64,000 nucleotides of DNA from Pedobacter sp. SL55 (lineage in GTDB: Bacteria; Bacteroidota; Bacteroidia; Sphingobacteriales; Sphingobacteriaceae): assembly GCF_026625705.1 (NCBI RefSeq), contig NZ_CP113059.1:3844001-3908000 (forward strand), given 5' to 3'. The notes under the pieces were generated by a model. That model was not told the origin of the DNA, searched no databases, and saw nothing but the letters and a program-made list of their open reading frames with translations. This document shows positions 43,101-51,401 of the stretch, one piece after another; position 1 is the first letter of the stretch; the number at the start of each line of letters is the position of its first letter. A program made the position numbers and the translations under genes.

Positions 43101-45016
43101 AATTTACATCAACGGCTTTTCCTATACAAATTAAAACCAAGGGTAACGATGGTGCCGCGGCAGCAGATAGACGAATTAGGGTTGGTGTTACTGTAGGTGC
43201 ACTATCTTTTTCATCAGCAGACTTTGAGGGCTTTGCAATTGCGGCTTTTAACCCAAATGTTACCTATAAAATGTACAGTTACAGCAGTGCTTATAACTTT
43301 CCATCAGGAGGCTCTGCCGATGCCTATGGCACAGGACAGTTCTTCTTTAATACAAATAATGCTACTGATGTAGACTCTTTAACAAATTACCTAAGAAACA
43401 TTCCAGAGGGTTTTTATGTAGCGGGTTTTAACGGAAAGAATTTTAACCCTAAAGGTTTACCACAAGCTACACAAGACCTACTTACAAGCTTGGGACTTAC
43501 AAAAATTACTAGTATAAACAATGGCGAACCTTACGCCTTTTGGACACAGAAAAAAGTAAACAAAAAAATAAAACCTTTAGAGCTAACGGCCGATTATACC
43601 TCTACTACTCCGGCTACAGCACAAATTATAGATTTTTCTTACGATTTCTTGTACCCATGGAACAATGGAACAATGACTTCAGAATTAATTGGGCCTGCTA
43701 ACAATTGGACAAAGGCTGTATTTAATTTAGACCAAGAGGCATCAGACATTTTAACTTACGATATTATAGGTGTTGATAAAAATGGTACGCAAACTCTTTT
43801 GAAGACCAACCTAACCAACCATACTACAGCTCTTACCGATATACCAGCAGACAATTACCCTTTTATTAAGCTAGGAATTAAAGCAACAGACAATCAAAAC
43901 AATACCCTTGCTAATTTTAAAGGCTGGAGAGTAATTTATAACCCCTACCCAGATGTTACCTTTAATACTGATATTGCCAACAGCTTTTATAGTAATAGCC
44001 TAAACGAAGGCGATTCTATAAAGCTTTCTATCGGAGTTAGCAACTTAGAAAAGACAATTTCTGATGAGGTATTAGTAAATTACAAGCTTACCAAAGCAGA
44101 TAGAACTGTGGTAAATGGATTAATAAAAACGCTTAATCCACTAAGCTATGGTGCTATAGAAACGGTTAAATTTTCATACCCCACCAATCAGTTAGTTGGC
44201 GAAAACGCAATTCAACTATCACTACAACCAAAAAATGGAAAAGATAAAAATGAGCTTAACAACTACGTGAGCTATAATTTCAATGTAGTATCAGACAACA
44301 AAGAGCCTATTATCGATGTTTTTTTTGACAATAAGCGCATCATAAATGGAGAGCTAGTTTCTCCAAGTCCTAAAATTTCAATCAGTATTGCCGATGAAAA
44401 CAAACATTTATTACTTGCCGATACCAATAGCATTGAGCTCTATATAAAAACTGAAAATGAACAAAATTTTAAAAGAATTGCATTTAGCGATAACAAGATT
44501 AACATACAAAATATAGGCACAGCTAATCAAAACAAGATAGATTTTCTATATACCCCAAATACATTAGCAGATGGCAGGTACACCTTAAAATTAAGAGGGA
44601 AAGACGCTAGCGGCAATTATAACACCACCAACGATTACCTAGTAAACTTTGAAGTAATAAATGAACAAACCATCACTAATTTTTTACCATACCCAAATCC
44701 TTTTACCACATCGATGAAGTTCGTATTTCAGGTGACCGGAAAAGTACCAGACCAAATAAAAATACAGATCATGACGGTAACGGGTAAAATAGTAAGAGAA
44801 GTGTTTAAGAATGAATTAGGAAATATTAATATTGGTAACAATATCTCAGATTTTACTTGGGATGGTACAGACCAATTTGGAGATCGATTAGCTAATGGCG
44901 TTTACTTTTATAACGTCATAGTAGAAAACAACGACAAATCGGAAATTAAACATAGAAGCAATACTACCGATAATTTTTTCAAGAAAAACTTTGGAAAAAT
45001 TTATTTAATGCGTTGA
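40115..45016 (+). CDS. porU2: PorU2-like C25 peptidase of the type IX secretion system
   Basis: This 1633-residue protein has a signal peptide (1-19, FSLIAQ), an N-terminal beta region (about 20-400) and a gingipain-type C25 core (about 410-770). The catalytic His is in GVGLLNFLGHGSTT and Cys in VYIINGCSTGNAF. A long series of Ig/CARDB-like beta domains follows, then a C-terminal FlgD-like Ig fold (PNPFTTSMKFVFQV, FTWDGTDQFGDRLANGVYFY). PorU family members cleave or transfer T9SS substrate C-terminal domains at the cell surface. The T9SS cargo at 9657 is a plausible client. It lies among polysaccharide genes, which may be related to A-LPS attachment. Confidence 0.9.
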   Translation: MYKYLFTLILFATTFSLIAQNPYGNEWIKENQKYVKIKVSENGIHRISYSQLAAAGFLAENPNVQNFQVFYRGIEIPIYLEGNNNPTFENGEFIEFYGKKNDGKLDESLYPSNLQPNTEVSLYAEESYYFLTVGSSAGKRYVNTSLNNSNLTPEPFIIYTSSANFAESYYPGSYLIDVMSLSEYQEGEGYLGSLYGIGATQSRTLPTANAVNAGSYTPKLSYYVAGRSNANTTNANGYNHHLRISINNNTLTDASFKGYEISKATIDLSYSLITNATTTVNFSSINDLGAVTDFQAAAYARITYARSLDAANFNYLPFKIYGNATEALLNFTNNNWSEAYVIDETNALRYSGSKSGTTTSFIVRNFEDNLLHVYASNAYKTPSVEPITFNLIKANNFNAKLLIVTHQSLLASANEYASYKTSKGYNTLVITTDELYNQFFYGQHHPLAIKNFVRYLLLNGTITTKPEYLLLLGKGYETPKFRLNEDLVPTMGYPSSDSYLTSEIIDQNMAPALATGRIPAKTNTEVLTYLNKLKQYDQQGNETWRKNIINITGGANSSEDASFSQYLKSLSSVAEKEYFGAKTINYYKSVTDPITDNLMSKISENINGGVGLLNFLGHGSTTSTAVSIGNPSYLNNASKLLVYIINGCSTGNAFVNGSLGEDYIFQNNKGAIAWIGTSSEGVASYLFNYTNLLFQNSFNSNYGSSIAQNMSRTARAYQSANDNLNKAHLRQYIFLGDPTINFYSPTMPDYEIKDQDIGLQDKNLTVNSPVVKLFAIVKNIGKANSNSVPIQVSRTLPNNTTINYPVVNYNKILNTDTILVELDNTLPNIAGNNKFTFVIDPTNSISEISKTNNTGVFNHILQSTGITIISPSNFAITNDANVELKVQANDLFSANKNYVFEIDSVITFDSNWKKSSPNISSKAFASWKPTFNAENGKVYYWRAKQINENGQSSEWQTSSFTYMDNVTYGWNQSHYQQYNNIIGNNIVFNNEDKKFEFTSTAFPIQIKTKGNDGAAAADRRIRVGVTVGALSFSSADFEGFAIAAFNPNVTYKMYSYSSAYNFPSGGSADAYGTGQFFFNTNNATDVDSLTNYLRNIPEGFYVAGFNGKNFNPKGLPQATQDLLTSLGLTKITSINNGEPYAFWTQKKVNKKIKPLELTADYTSTTPATAQIIDFSYDFLYPWNNGTMTSELIGPANNWTKAVFNLDQEASDILTYDIIGVDKNGTQTLLKTNLTNHTTALTDIPADNYPFIKLGIKATDNQNNTLANFKGWRVIYNPYPDVTFNTDIANSFYSNSLNEGDSIKLSIGVSNLEKTISDEVLVNYKLTKADRTVVNGLIKTLNPLSYGAIETVKFSYPTNQLVGENAIQLSLQPKNGKDKNELNNYVSYNFNVVSDNKEPIIDVFFDNKRIINGELVSPSPKISISIADENKHLLLADTNSIELYIKTENEQNFKRIAFSDNKINIQNIGTANQNKIDFLYTPNTLADGRYTLKLRGKDASGNYNTTNDYLVNFEVINEQTITNFLPYPNPFTTSMKFVFQVTGKVPDQIKIQIMTVTGKIVREVFKNELGNINIGNNISDFTWDGTDQFGDRLANGVYFYNVIVENNDKSEIKHRSNTTDNFFKKNFGKIYLMR

Positions 45017-45082
45017 TTTTACAGGGTAAAATATGCGAAAATTTGGCTTTACCAAAATGTACAACTTTAGCGAGAAAGTAAA

Positions 45083-46251
45083 CTATTCAATCGCTTTTTT
45101 ATAAAAAGACATTATCATTTCGGCCACTTTAGTGTAGCCAAAATTATCAACAGCGTGTTTTCTAATTTTACTTCTGTGAAAAGATACCTCATTGTCTATC
45201 ATTTTTGAGATAGCTAAAACCAACATCGAATCGTCTTTAGGGTTAATCAAGATACCAGTTTCGCTAGTCATTATTTCTGGAACGCCGCCTACTTTGGTGG
45301 CAATAACGGGCAATCCGCAGCTCATAGCCTCCAAAACTACGCAAGATTGTGTTTCGAAATTGCTATTTAGCACAAAAACATTTGCTTTTTGATAATAAGA
45401 CAACAATGCATTACCATATAGTTTCCCCGTAAATTCTACATTGCTAAGACCTAAATCTGCAGCGTACTTTCTAATTACAGGCCCTTCTATTTCATCGTCG
45501 CCAACAATTACCATCTCAAAATTATTCTTTCCGTTTTCCGAAAGAATTTTAACAGCTCTTAGTATTCCAGTTACATTTTTAACGCCATCATTTAACCCCG
45601 AAACGTGCAAAATCAAAAACTTTTCATTGGGCGGAGCCATAACAATATTGTACTTTTCTGTATCTATTGCATTAGAAATTACCAAGGCATTTTGATGAAA
45701 CAAATCAAATTTATCCATACTTTGCTTTAGCGCCTTAGATACCGTAGCTAACCCATTACTCTTACTAACCAAAAATTTTGTAGCTATTTTTTTAAAAAAT
45801 CCATGATATCCGTTATTTTCAGGAAAATATCTACTCCAATGCTCAGTTATTACGTACGGTACATTGTAAAAAAATTTAATAAAATACGGCAATACTGCTG
45901 TTCTTGTGAGCACATGCACATGGTTTATGTCTGCTTTTCTATACTTTTTACGCTCTTTAAGCAATAGATAAACTACACATAGTCCGTAAAAAATAGCATT
46001 AAGCCGAAAAACATTTTTTTTCGTTAATTTTCTAAAAGAAATTTTACTTACTTCAAAGCCCTCAATTATTTCACGAGAAAAAAGAAACCAAGTCTTTAGA
46101 TCGGGGTCGGCATCAATATGAATAATAGTAATGTTAACTCGATCTTGTAACGCTTTTGCTTGCTCCAGCAAAAATTTTCCACCTAATGGATTTTTTTTAT
46201 TAGGGAACCAGGCTGGAAAAAAATAACGTTGAGCTTTTGTTCTTCGTTCAT
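45083..46251 (-). CDS. Family 4 glycosyltransferase, frameshifted near the start
   Basis: From 46171 to 45083 the frame encodes a GT4 enzyme: NHVHVLTRTAVLPYFIKFFY, YVITEHWSRY, ATVSKALKQSM, LILHVSGLNDGVKNV and the UDP-sugar EX7E region FVLNSNFETQSCVVLEAMSCGLPVIATKVGGVPEIM. The true N-terminus lies upstream: one added base in the T7 run at 46217-46223 (minus strand) gives a start at 46251 with IFFPAWFPNKKNPLGGKFL, typical of the family. The total would be 389 residues. The start then overlaps the stop of the FemAB-like gene by four bases (ATGA), so they are coupled. Confidence 0.85.
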
Positions 46252-47183
46252 CGTTTCAATATTTTCTTAAGATAGCCTTTGGCTTTTTGCAATGCCGTTT
46301 TTAATAAAAATTTGTTACGATTATAGCTAACCGAAAAATAAGGCGTTAACTGCGCATTAAAAGAATATTTAAAATTGGCAATACCTTTATCATTAGCACC
46401 TACCATATCTACTTGAGTTATTCCATTTTCTACACACCAATTAAATGTGGCTAAATTTAGCGAGCCTACATAGGTATTATTTCCAAAATCGTTAAAAAAA
46501 AGCGTGTATAAAGTTTTAATACTACTATCAACCAGTGCGATCTGCGCTGTTACCAAAGAATCACTTTTATACAAAGAGAGTAGCTTCAAATATTTTTTAT
46601 TGGCTAAGCCTAAGAAAAGCTCTTTATAGTCTTCATAATAGTTTTTAGACAGCCCGTACCTAAAGCAAGCATGTAAATGCTGCGTTAGATTTGCTTCACT
46701 AATCTCTTCTTCTACAAAGGTTAAATTTTTATCGGTAATACTAACTTTCTTCAGCAACTTATGCTTAATCTTAGCTGTGGGATCTTTAATATAGGTATAA
46801 CTATTTGTGATTTCAAATCCACTCCACTTAAAGGGTCTTATATCCGTAATGTTTGGTGGTAATCTTAACGAAAGATTTTTAAAATCCTTTTTTAACAGTT
46901 CAATAAAATCTTCAAATATTTGGATATATACAATATCACCTACGGCTTGATCAAAATAAATAGAATTGTATGTAAATGCGTATGGCACCACTATATTTCC
47001 GTTTTTAGAGAACATCGCTGCAGCAAACAACAATTTATTTCCTTTAACAAAGGTGTAATAATTTAATTCGTACCCAAAAGCATCTTTAACCACATTTAGA
47101 TATTTTGGGTCAAAAAATATACTGTGAAAGCCTTTTTGAAAAGCTAAAGCCCAATCTGTTTCATTTACCTTTTTTAAAGTCAT
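46248..47183 (-). CDS. FemAB/GNAT-like acyltransferase, paralogue A
   Basis: This 311-residue protein resembles the peptidoglycan FemAB and GNAT-like acyltransferases found in polysaccharide loci. Segments shared with its two neighbours are FFDPKYLNVVKDAFGYELNYYTFV, RLPPNITDIRPFKWSGFEI (about 120-138) and YVGSLNLATFNWCVENGITQVDMVGAN (about 250-275). It probably adds an amino acid or acyl group to a sugar, but the donor is not known. The start of the GT4 gene overlaps its stop. It is 98 bp downstream of paralogue B. Confidence 0.75.
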   Translation of the reverse strand: MTLKKVNETDWALAFQKGFHSIFFDPKYLNVVKDAFGYELNYYTFVKGNKLLFAAAMFSKNGNIVVPYAFTYNSIYFDQAVGDIVYIQIFEDFIELLKKDFKNLSLRLPPNITDIRPFKWSGFEITNSYTYIKDPTAKIKHKLLKKVSITDKNLTFVEEEISEANLTQHLHACFRYGLSKNYYEDYKELFLGLANKKYLKLLSLYKSDSLVTAQIALVDSSIKTLYTLFFNDFGNNTYVGSLNLATFNWCVENGITQVDMVGANDKGIANFKYSFNAQLTPYFSVSYNRNKFLLKTALQKAKGYLKKILKR

Positions 47184-47281
47184 TTACAACAACTAAAGTT
47201 TGTTAGTTAAGATGAGATTAAGGTATTACTTTTTTTAAAAAGTATTTTATTTTGGCTATGATTTTATCACTTAAATTTGAT

Positions 47282-48190
47282 TTAGCATTGTAATATACTT
47301 GATAGTAGTTTTAGTTCTACGTCGAATTTAAGCTTAAACAAAGCAAAGCCCGGTACATCGGCGCCAAATAAATCGGCCACTTCATAGCCTTCATTTTTAA
47401 GATATTCGAATGATTTATCGTAAATTTTGGCATGTGCACCAAATTCGTACCATTGTTGCGACCTTGCTATAAGTACAATATAGGCTTTCTTTTGCATTTT
47501 GTTAAGTAATACCAAGTTACTCGCCACTATTTCATTTTCGAATTTAAGGTTTAAATCTATCAAGAAACCTTCGTTACGCAGTTTCTGCAACAAGGGTAAG
47601 TAAAGCGCCACATGTTTTCTGCGCACACCAAACCTATAAAAATCTCGTCGGTGTATGTCTAAAATATGGGTAAAATCTCTATCTAAACAAGTAAAAGTAA
47701 AACCAGGATCCTTCTTTTTAAGCATCCTAGCAATATTTGTATGGTAATTACGAGTGTTTAACTTTTTCTCGTAGGTGTGCATTAATTTGAATTTAAAACC
47801 ACTCCATACAAATGGTCTAACATCTGTTATTTCAACGGGTAAATTAAATCTAATGTTTTTATAAATAGCTTTTAATTCTTTAAGCATTTCTTGAAGAAAT
47901 GTTAAGATTTGAATTTCATTAAACGCCAAATTAATCCAAAAACCAGTGCGCAAAAAATGATCGGGTACAATTAATTTATTGCCTTTTTCAAAAGAACTTA
48001 TCGCAAATACAATTTTTCCTTTAATTACATAGGTAAAATACACAGGTTTCACTTTGTAAACCAAGGCATGAACATTTAAAAATTGTGGATGATGAAATGA
48101 TGAAAACCATTCTTCGCCTCCATATTTCGCTACCCAATCATCAGCTTTATAAAAGTTAAGCGCCTTATCCCGGTGTTCAGTTTTTACCAC
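47282..48190 (-). CDS. FemAB/GNAT-like acyltransferase, paralogue B
   Basis: This 302-residue paralogue begins with a GTG at 48190 inside the end of the upstream gene, so the two overlap by 7 bp. It shows the same layout: SSFHHPQFLNVHALVYKVKPVYFTYV, RFNLPVEITDVRPFVWSGFKF, the central RFGVRRKHVALYLPLLQKL and the C-terminal EFGAHAKIYDKSFEYLKNEGYEVADLFGAD. The DLFGAD/DMVGAN box is the most conserved feature of the three paralogues. The GTG start is forced by the absence of a nearby ATG in frame. Confidence 0.75.
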   Translation of the reverse strand: MVKTEHRDKALNFYKADDWVAKYGGEEWFSSFHHPQFLNVHALVYKVKPVYFTYVIKGKIVFAISSFEKGNKLIVPDHFLRTGFWINLAFNEIQILTFLQEMLKELKAIYKNIRFNLPVEITDVRPFVWSGFKFKLMHTYEKKLNTRNYHTNIARMLKKKDPGFTFTCLDRDFTHILDIHRRDFYRFGVRRKHVALYLPLLQKLRNEGFLIDLNLKFENEIVASNLVLLNKMQKKAYIVLIARSQQWYEFGAHAKIYDKSFEYLKNEGYEVADLFGADVPGFALFKLKFDVELKLLSSILQC

Positions 48191-49111
48191 TTTAAGATTA
48201 GTTTTTTGAAATATTCACCAATTTTACTAAAATACCCCGAATTGTATACTATATAGCTGTATGATTTTAGATCGGCATTAAATTTAGCTTTAAATTTAGC
48301 TACGCTAGGCAAGTTTGCTCCACATAAATCGCAAAACAAATAACCCTTATTTTTATAATGCGCCATGCAGTAATCATAAAGCAATACTTGAGCTTCAGGA
48401 TGTCTTTTTTTATCAGGTATGCTGATCAAATACGTGTAAACAATTTGTTGCTTTTGATTTTGGATTACCAATAGCGAAGCAATGTGAATGCCATCTTGAT
48501 GAAGATCAAAAACTTGCGAGAAAGCACCTTCTACTAAAGCTGAGAAAAAAATTAAAGAAGCTTTTTTGATTGCCAAACAGATACCTTTTGTTAGACGACC
48601 AAATTTTTGAAAAGGCATTTGAGAAAGAGCCCGACAAGGATATGGTGTATTTTTTTTGTGAAGATCTTTTTAACATTCTAGAAATATTTCTAGCATAATT
48701 TAGCTCATCTAGCTTTTTTAAATAAGTAAATTTCTCCGTAATGCTAAATCCCACGCTTTCAAATTCTTTTAAATACGGAAAATCTATTTCAGTTTTTAAT
48801 TTAACCACTTTAAACTGATGTTTTAACTGTTGCAACGCATTAACGAAAGCTGTTTTTTGCTGCTCTTGGGTACCTTGAGCCCTTACTAAAGAAAAAGTAT
48901 GAAAATTAGTTGGGGCTTTTATTGTACTACCTCTATAAAAAATCGGAAAGCCAATTATTTCCGTACCATCCTGTTTCCAGATATAGTATTTTAAGCCAAA
49001 TTTGAAACTAGATGCGCTAATAGCCAACCAAGCCGGGTTAACAAATAGAGATTTTTCGACATATATTGAAATAAATTCAGTCCATTTTAAATCATCTACT
49101 TCTAAAAGCAT
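48184..49111 (-). pseudogene. FemAB/GNAT-like acyltransferase, paralogue C, frameshifted
   Basis: The first frame (49111-48506) gives the N-terminal part (FVNPAWLAISASSFKFGLKYYIWK, EIDFPYLKEFESVGFSI, NISRMLKRSSQKKY) and the second (48618-48184) the C-terminal part (GAFSQVFDLHQDGIHIASLLVIQN, GYLFCDLCGANLPSVAKFK). Removing one T from the T7 run at 48545-48551 (minus strand) joins them as SFFNFFSALVEGAF, giving about 308 residues, close to paralogues A and B. The TonB terminator lies just upstream, so this gene starts the four-gene unit C-B-A-GT4. Confidence 0.8.
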
Positions 49112-49130
49112 TACAGAAAATATAGTTTAT

Positions 49131-49163
49131 AAAAAAAAGCGACCGAATTACTTCAATCGCTTT
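49131..49163 (-). terminator. Terminator of tonB
   Basis: On the minus strand AAAGCGA (49157-49163) pairs with TCGCTTT (49136-49142) and is followed by a T-run of about eight bases, 32 bp after the tonB stop. Confidence 0.78.
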
Positions 49164-49194
49164 GCAAAATACAAAATCAATATCAACTCAAAAA

Positions 49195-50064
49195 CTAATT
49201 CTGCATCATATAACTAATAGGCATGTTGTATCTCACCCTTACTGGTAAGTTATTTTGCATTCCAGCTTTCCAGCGTGGCGATTTTTTAATGACCCTCATA
49301 GCTTCGTCATCACAACCATAGCCAATGCCTCGGGTTACTTTTACGTCGGTAATGGTGCCATCTTTCTCTACTACAAAGCTTAAAAACACTTTACCCTGTA
49401 TACCATTTTCTGATGCCATACTAGGATAGCGCAAATTTCTTTGGATATATTTTGCCCAGGCATCCATCCCACCTGGAAATTCTGGATAAACATCTACGGT
49501 AGCAACATTGTGAATATCATTGCCTCCAGTGCCGTTGCCGCCAATTCCAATTCCTTCTCCAGTACCACCTGTACCCGTTTCTAAACCAGCATTTCCTTTA
49601 CTAGCAATGCCATCTTGCGTAGCATTGGCAATTAAAGCACCTTTTAAATCATCAGTAGTTGGCGGCTGGGCGGTAACTAAATCATCTTTAACAACTTTGA
49701 TATTGTCTGTCATACCCACTGATTTTACCTTTGGAGCAACTGATTTCTTTTGCACAGCCTCTTTAGGTGCAGCTACTTCCTCTGCCTTTGGTAGCTCTTT
49801 AGGTGGTAACTCTCGAATGATGTTATCAAGCTCTACACCAACTATTTTTGTCTGATCTACAACTTCTGGAGCATCTTTAAGTGCAGAAATAATGGATGGA
49901 GCTACAAAAGCACCTACAAACAACGGCGCCGCTATAAAGAAAGCTTTCAACATCCTGTTAGCAGAATGGCTTCTCAATTCGTAAGCACCATAGTTTTGGT
50001 TTCTGTTAGCAAATACGAGAGCGAGCCACTCGCTATCGTATAAATTTGATGATTTATTAAACAT
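49195..50064 (-). CDS. tonB: TonB energy-transducing protein
   Basis: This 289-residue inner-membrane protein has a short cytoplasmic N-terminus (LYDSEWLALVFANRNQNYGAYELR), one transmembrane helix (about 41-62) and a Pro/Lys/Glu-rich periplasmic linker (about 85-150). A Gly-rich spacer (GTGGTGEGIGIGGNGTGG) leads into the TonB C-terminal domain (about 200-289: YPEFPGGMDAWAKYIQRNLRYP, GKVFLSFVVEKDGTITDVKV, YNMPISYMMQN). It couples the proton gradient to receptors such as the two in this window. It stands alone, without ExbB/ExbD. Confidence 0.93.
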   Translation of the reverse strand: MFNKSSNLYDSEWLALVFANRNQNYGAYELRSHSANRMLKAFFIAAPLFVGAFVAPSIISALKDAPEVVDQTKIVGVELDNIIRELPPKELPKAEEVAAPKEAVQKKSVAPKVKSVGMTDNIKVVKDDLVTAQPPTTDDLKGALIANATQDGIASKGNAGLETGTGGTGEGIGIGGNGTGGNDIHNVATVDVYPEFPGGMDAWAKYIQRNLRYPSMASENGIQGKVFLSFVVEKDGTITDVKVTRGIGYGCDDEAMRVIKKSPRWKAGMQNNLPVRVRYNMPISYMMQN

Positions 50065-50141
50065 AGCTATAAGGATTTTTAGCTATGATGCATACTTTCA
50101 TAAAAATCCATAAACAATAAAAGCTCTATCAACTGCTATGC

Positions 50142-51197
50142 TTATCTTTTTAGCATCGGTTTTTCTATTAAAACCCAAGATAAAATACCCATAATTATGC
50201 AAATAGCAATAGACAAGAGCAAGCTATAAAGACTAGTATTGTATTTTAAATGAAAAAATAAATTGATTATGGGCATTTGGTATATGTAAATGCCATAGGA
50301 AATATCATTTCCAACTAAAATTTTTCTTGATATACTTGATTTTGTGTAAGCAATAGAGAAAACTAAGCCTGTTAATAATATCAACATTAAAAAACTTATA
50401 CTATTAAATACATAACGTTGATACCTGATTTGAAAATGAGCTAGTAAAAAACATACAGCAATAAAGCTTATAAGCCACCAGAAGGCCTTTCCTTTAACTT
50501 TAGAAATAAACCAATCTTTATTGATGTAGACTAATATTCCAGTAATAAAAAAATAGAGGTAAGATAAAATAAAGTTAAAAGACAACTTATAAGCCAAACT
50601 ATCTGGTAATAAATAAGTATGAAATAAACAGTTGTATGTAGCAGAAATAATAAAAAGAACAACAAGAATAATATTTTGTTGTCTTTTGCCTTTGTTTTTC
50701 AACAGCCAATACCACAAGCCCGCAATGAAGATGTAAAACTGAATTTCTATAGAAATGGTCCACAAAGCACCATTTGGTGGACCAAAACCAAAATCCCTTA
50801 CCAAATCAGGATTATAGAACTGAAAAATTGTGAGTTGAGCAAAGATCCAACCCAGAAAATTTAAACTAAATATCTCTTTTAAATTTAGGCTGTTGAAAGA
50901 AACCAGTAATACCAATGTTAAAATAAAACATACGGCCAACGCCGGATATATCCTTTTAATTCTTTTAATGGCAAAAGTGGCAATACTATTTCTTTCTATT
51001 GATTGGAAAATTAAGTAGCCAGAAATCAAGAAAAACACATTAACCCCAGGAAAATTCCATATTATACTTTCTATCGTCTTATAACTGTAGGTACTATGAG
51101 TAAAAAAAGCTAAATGATGTAAAACCAATACCTGTATGGCAGCCAACAATCTCAATAAATCAAAATTGTTGTCGTGAAGATTTTCATTCGCTTTCAT
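50142..51197 (-). CDS. Acyltransferase 3 family membrane protein
   Basis: This 351-residue protein starts at ATG 51197 (MKANENLHDNNFDLLRLLAAIQVLVLHHLAFF). It has about ten transmembrane helices and the family hallmarks HHLAFF after FDLLRLLAA, FFLISGYLIFQSIERNS, GALWTISIEIQFYIFIAGLWYW and the C-terminal GISYGIYIYQMPII. It O-acylates sugars of extracellular or O-antigen polysaccharides, using a cytoplasmic acyl donor. Position between tonB and glnN suggests a detached member of the polysaccharide region. Confidence 0.9.
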   Translation of the reverse strand: MKANENLHDNNFDLLRLLAAIQVLVLHHLAFFTHSTYSYKTIESIIWNFPGVNVFFLISGYLIFQSIERNSIATFAIKRIKRIYPALAVCFILTLVLLVSFNSLNLKEIFSLNFLGWIFAQLTIFQFYNPDLVRDFGFGPPNGALWTISIEIQFYIFIAGLWYWLLKNKGKRQQNIILVVLFIISATYNCLFHTYLLPDSLAYKLSFNFILSYLYFFITGILVYINKDWFISKVKGKAFWWLISFIAVCFLLAHFQIRYQRYVFNSISFLMLILLTGLVFSIAYTKSSISRKILVGNDISYGIYIYQMPIINLFFHLKYNTSLYSLLLSIAICIIMGILSWVLIEKPMLKR

Positions 51198-51372
51198 AAG
51201 GATGAAGATAGCTATGAATTTTGTAGTACAAAACAAAAACTTGTAAACACTACTTAACTTCGCAACCCTTACAAAAAACACATAAAACACCCTAAAAAAT
51301 CAAAAATTCGTATCAAAAAATATTTTTTTTCAATTTTTTAATAATTTTCAGAGTAAAAATCACAAAATTTCA

Positions 51373-51380
51373 TATTTTTG
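51373..51380 (+). promoter_or_regulatory. -7 box of glnN
   Basis: TATTTTTG fits TAnnTTTG, 21 bp before the ATG at 51402. The leader is short, and the in-frame extension upstream of 51402 would overlap the box. Confidence 0.45.
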
Positions 51381-51401
51381 GATAAAAATTTAAACAAATC
51401 A

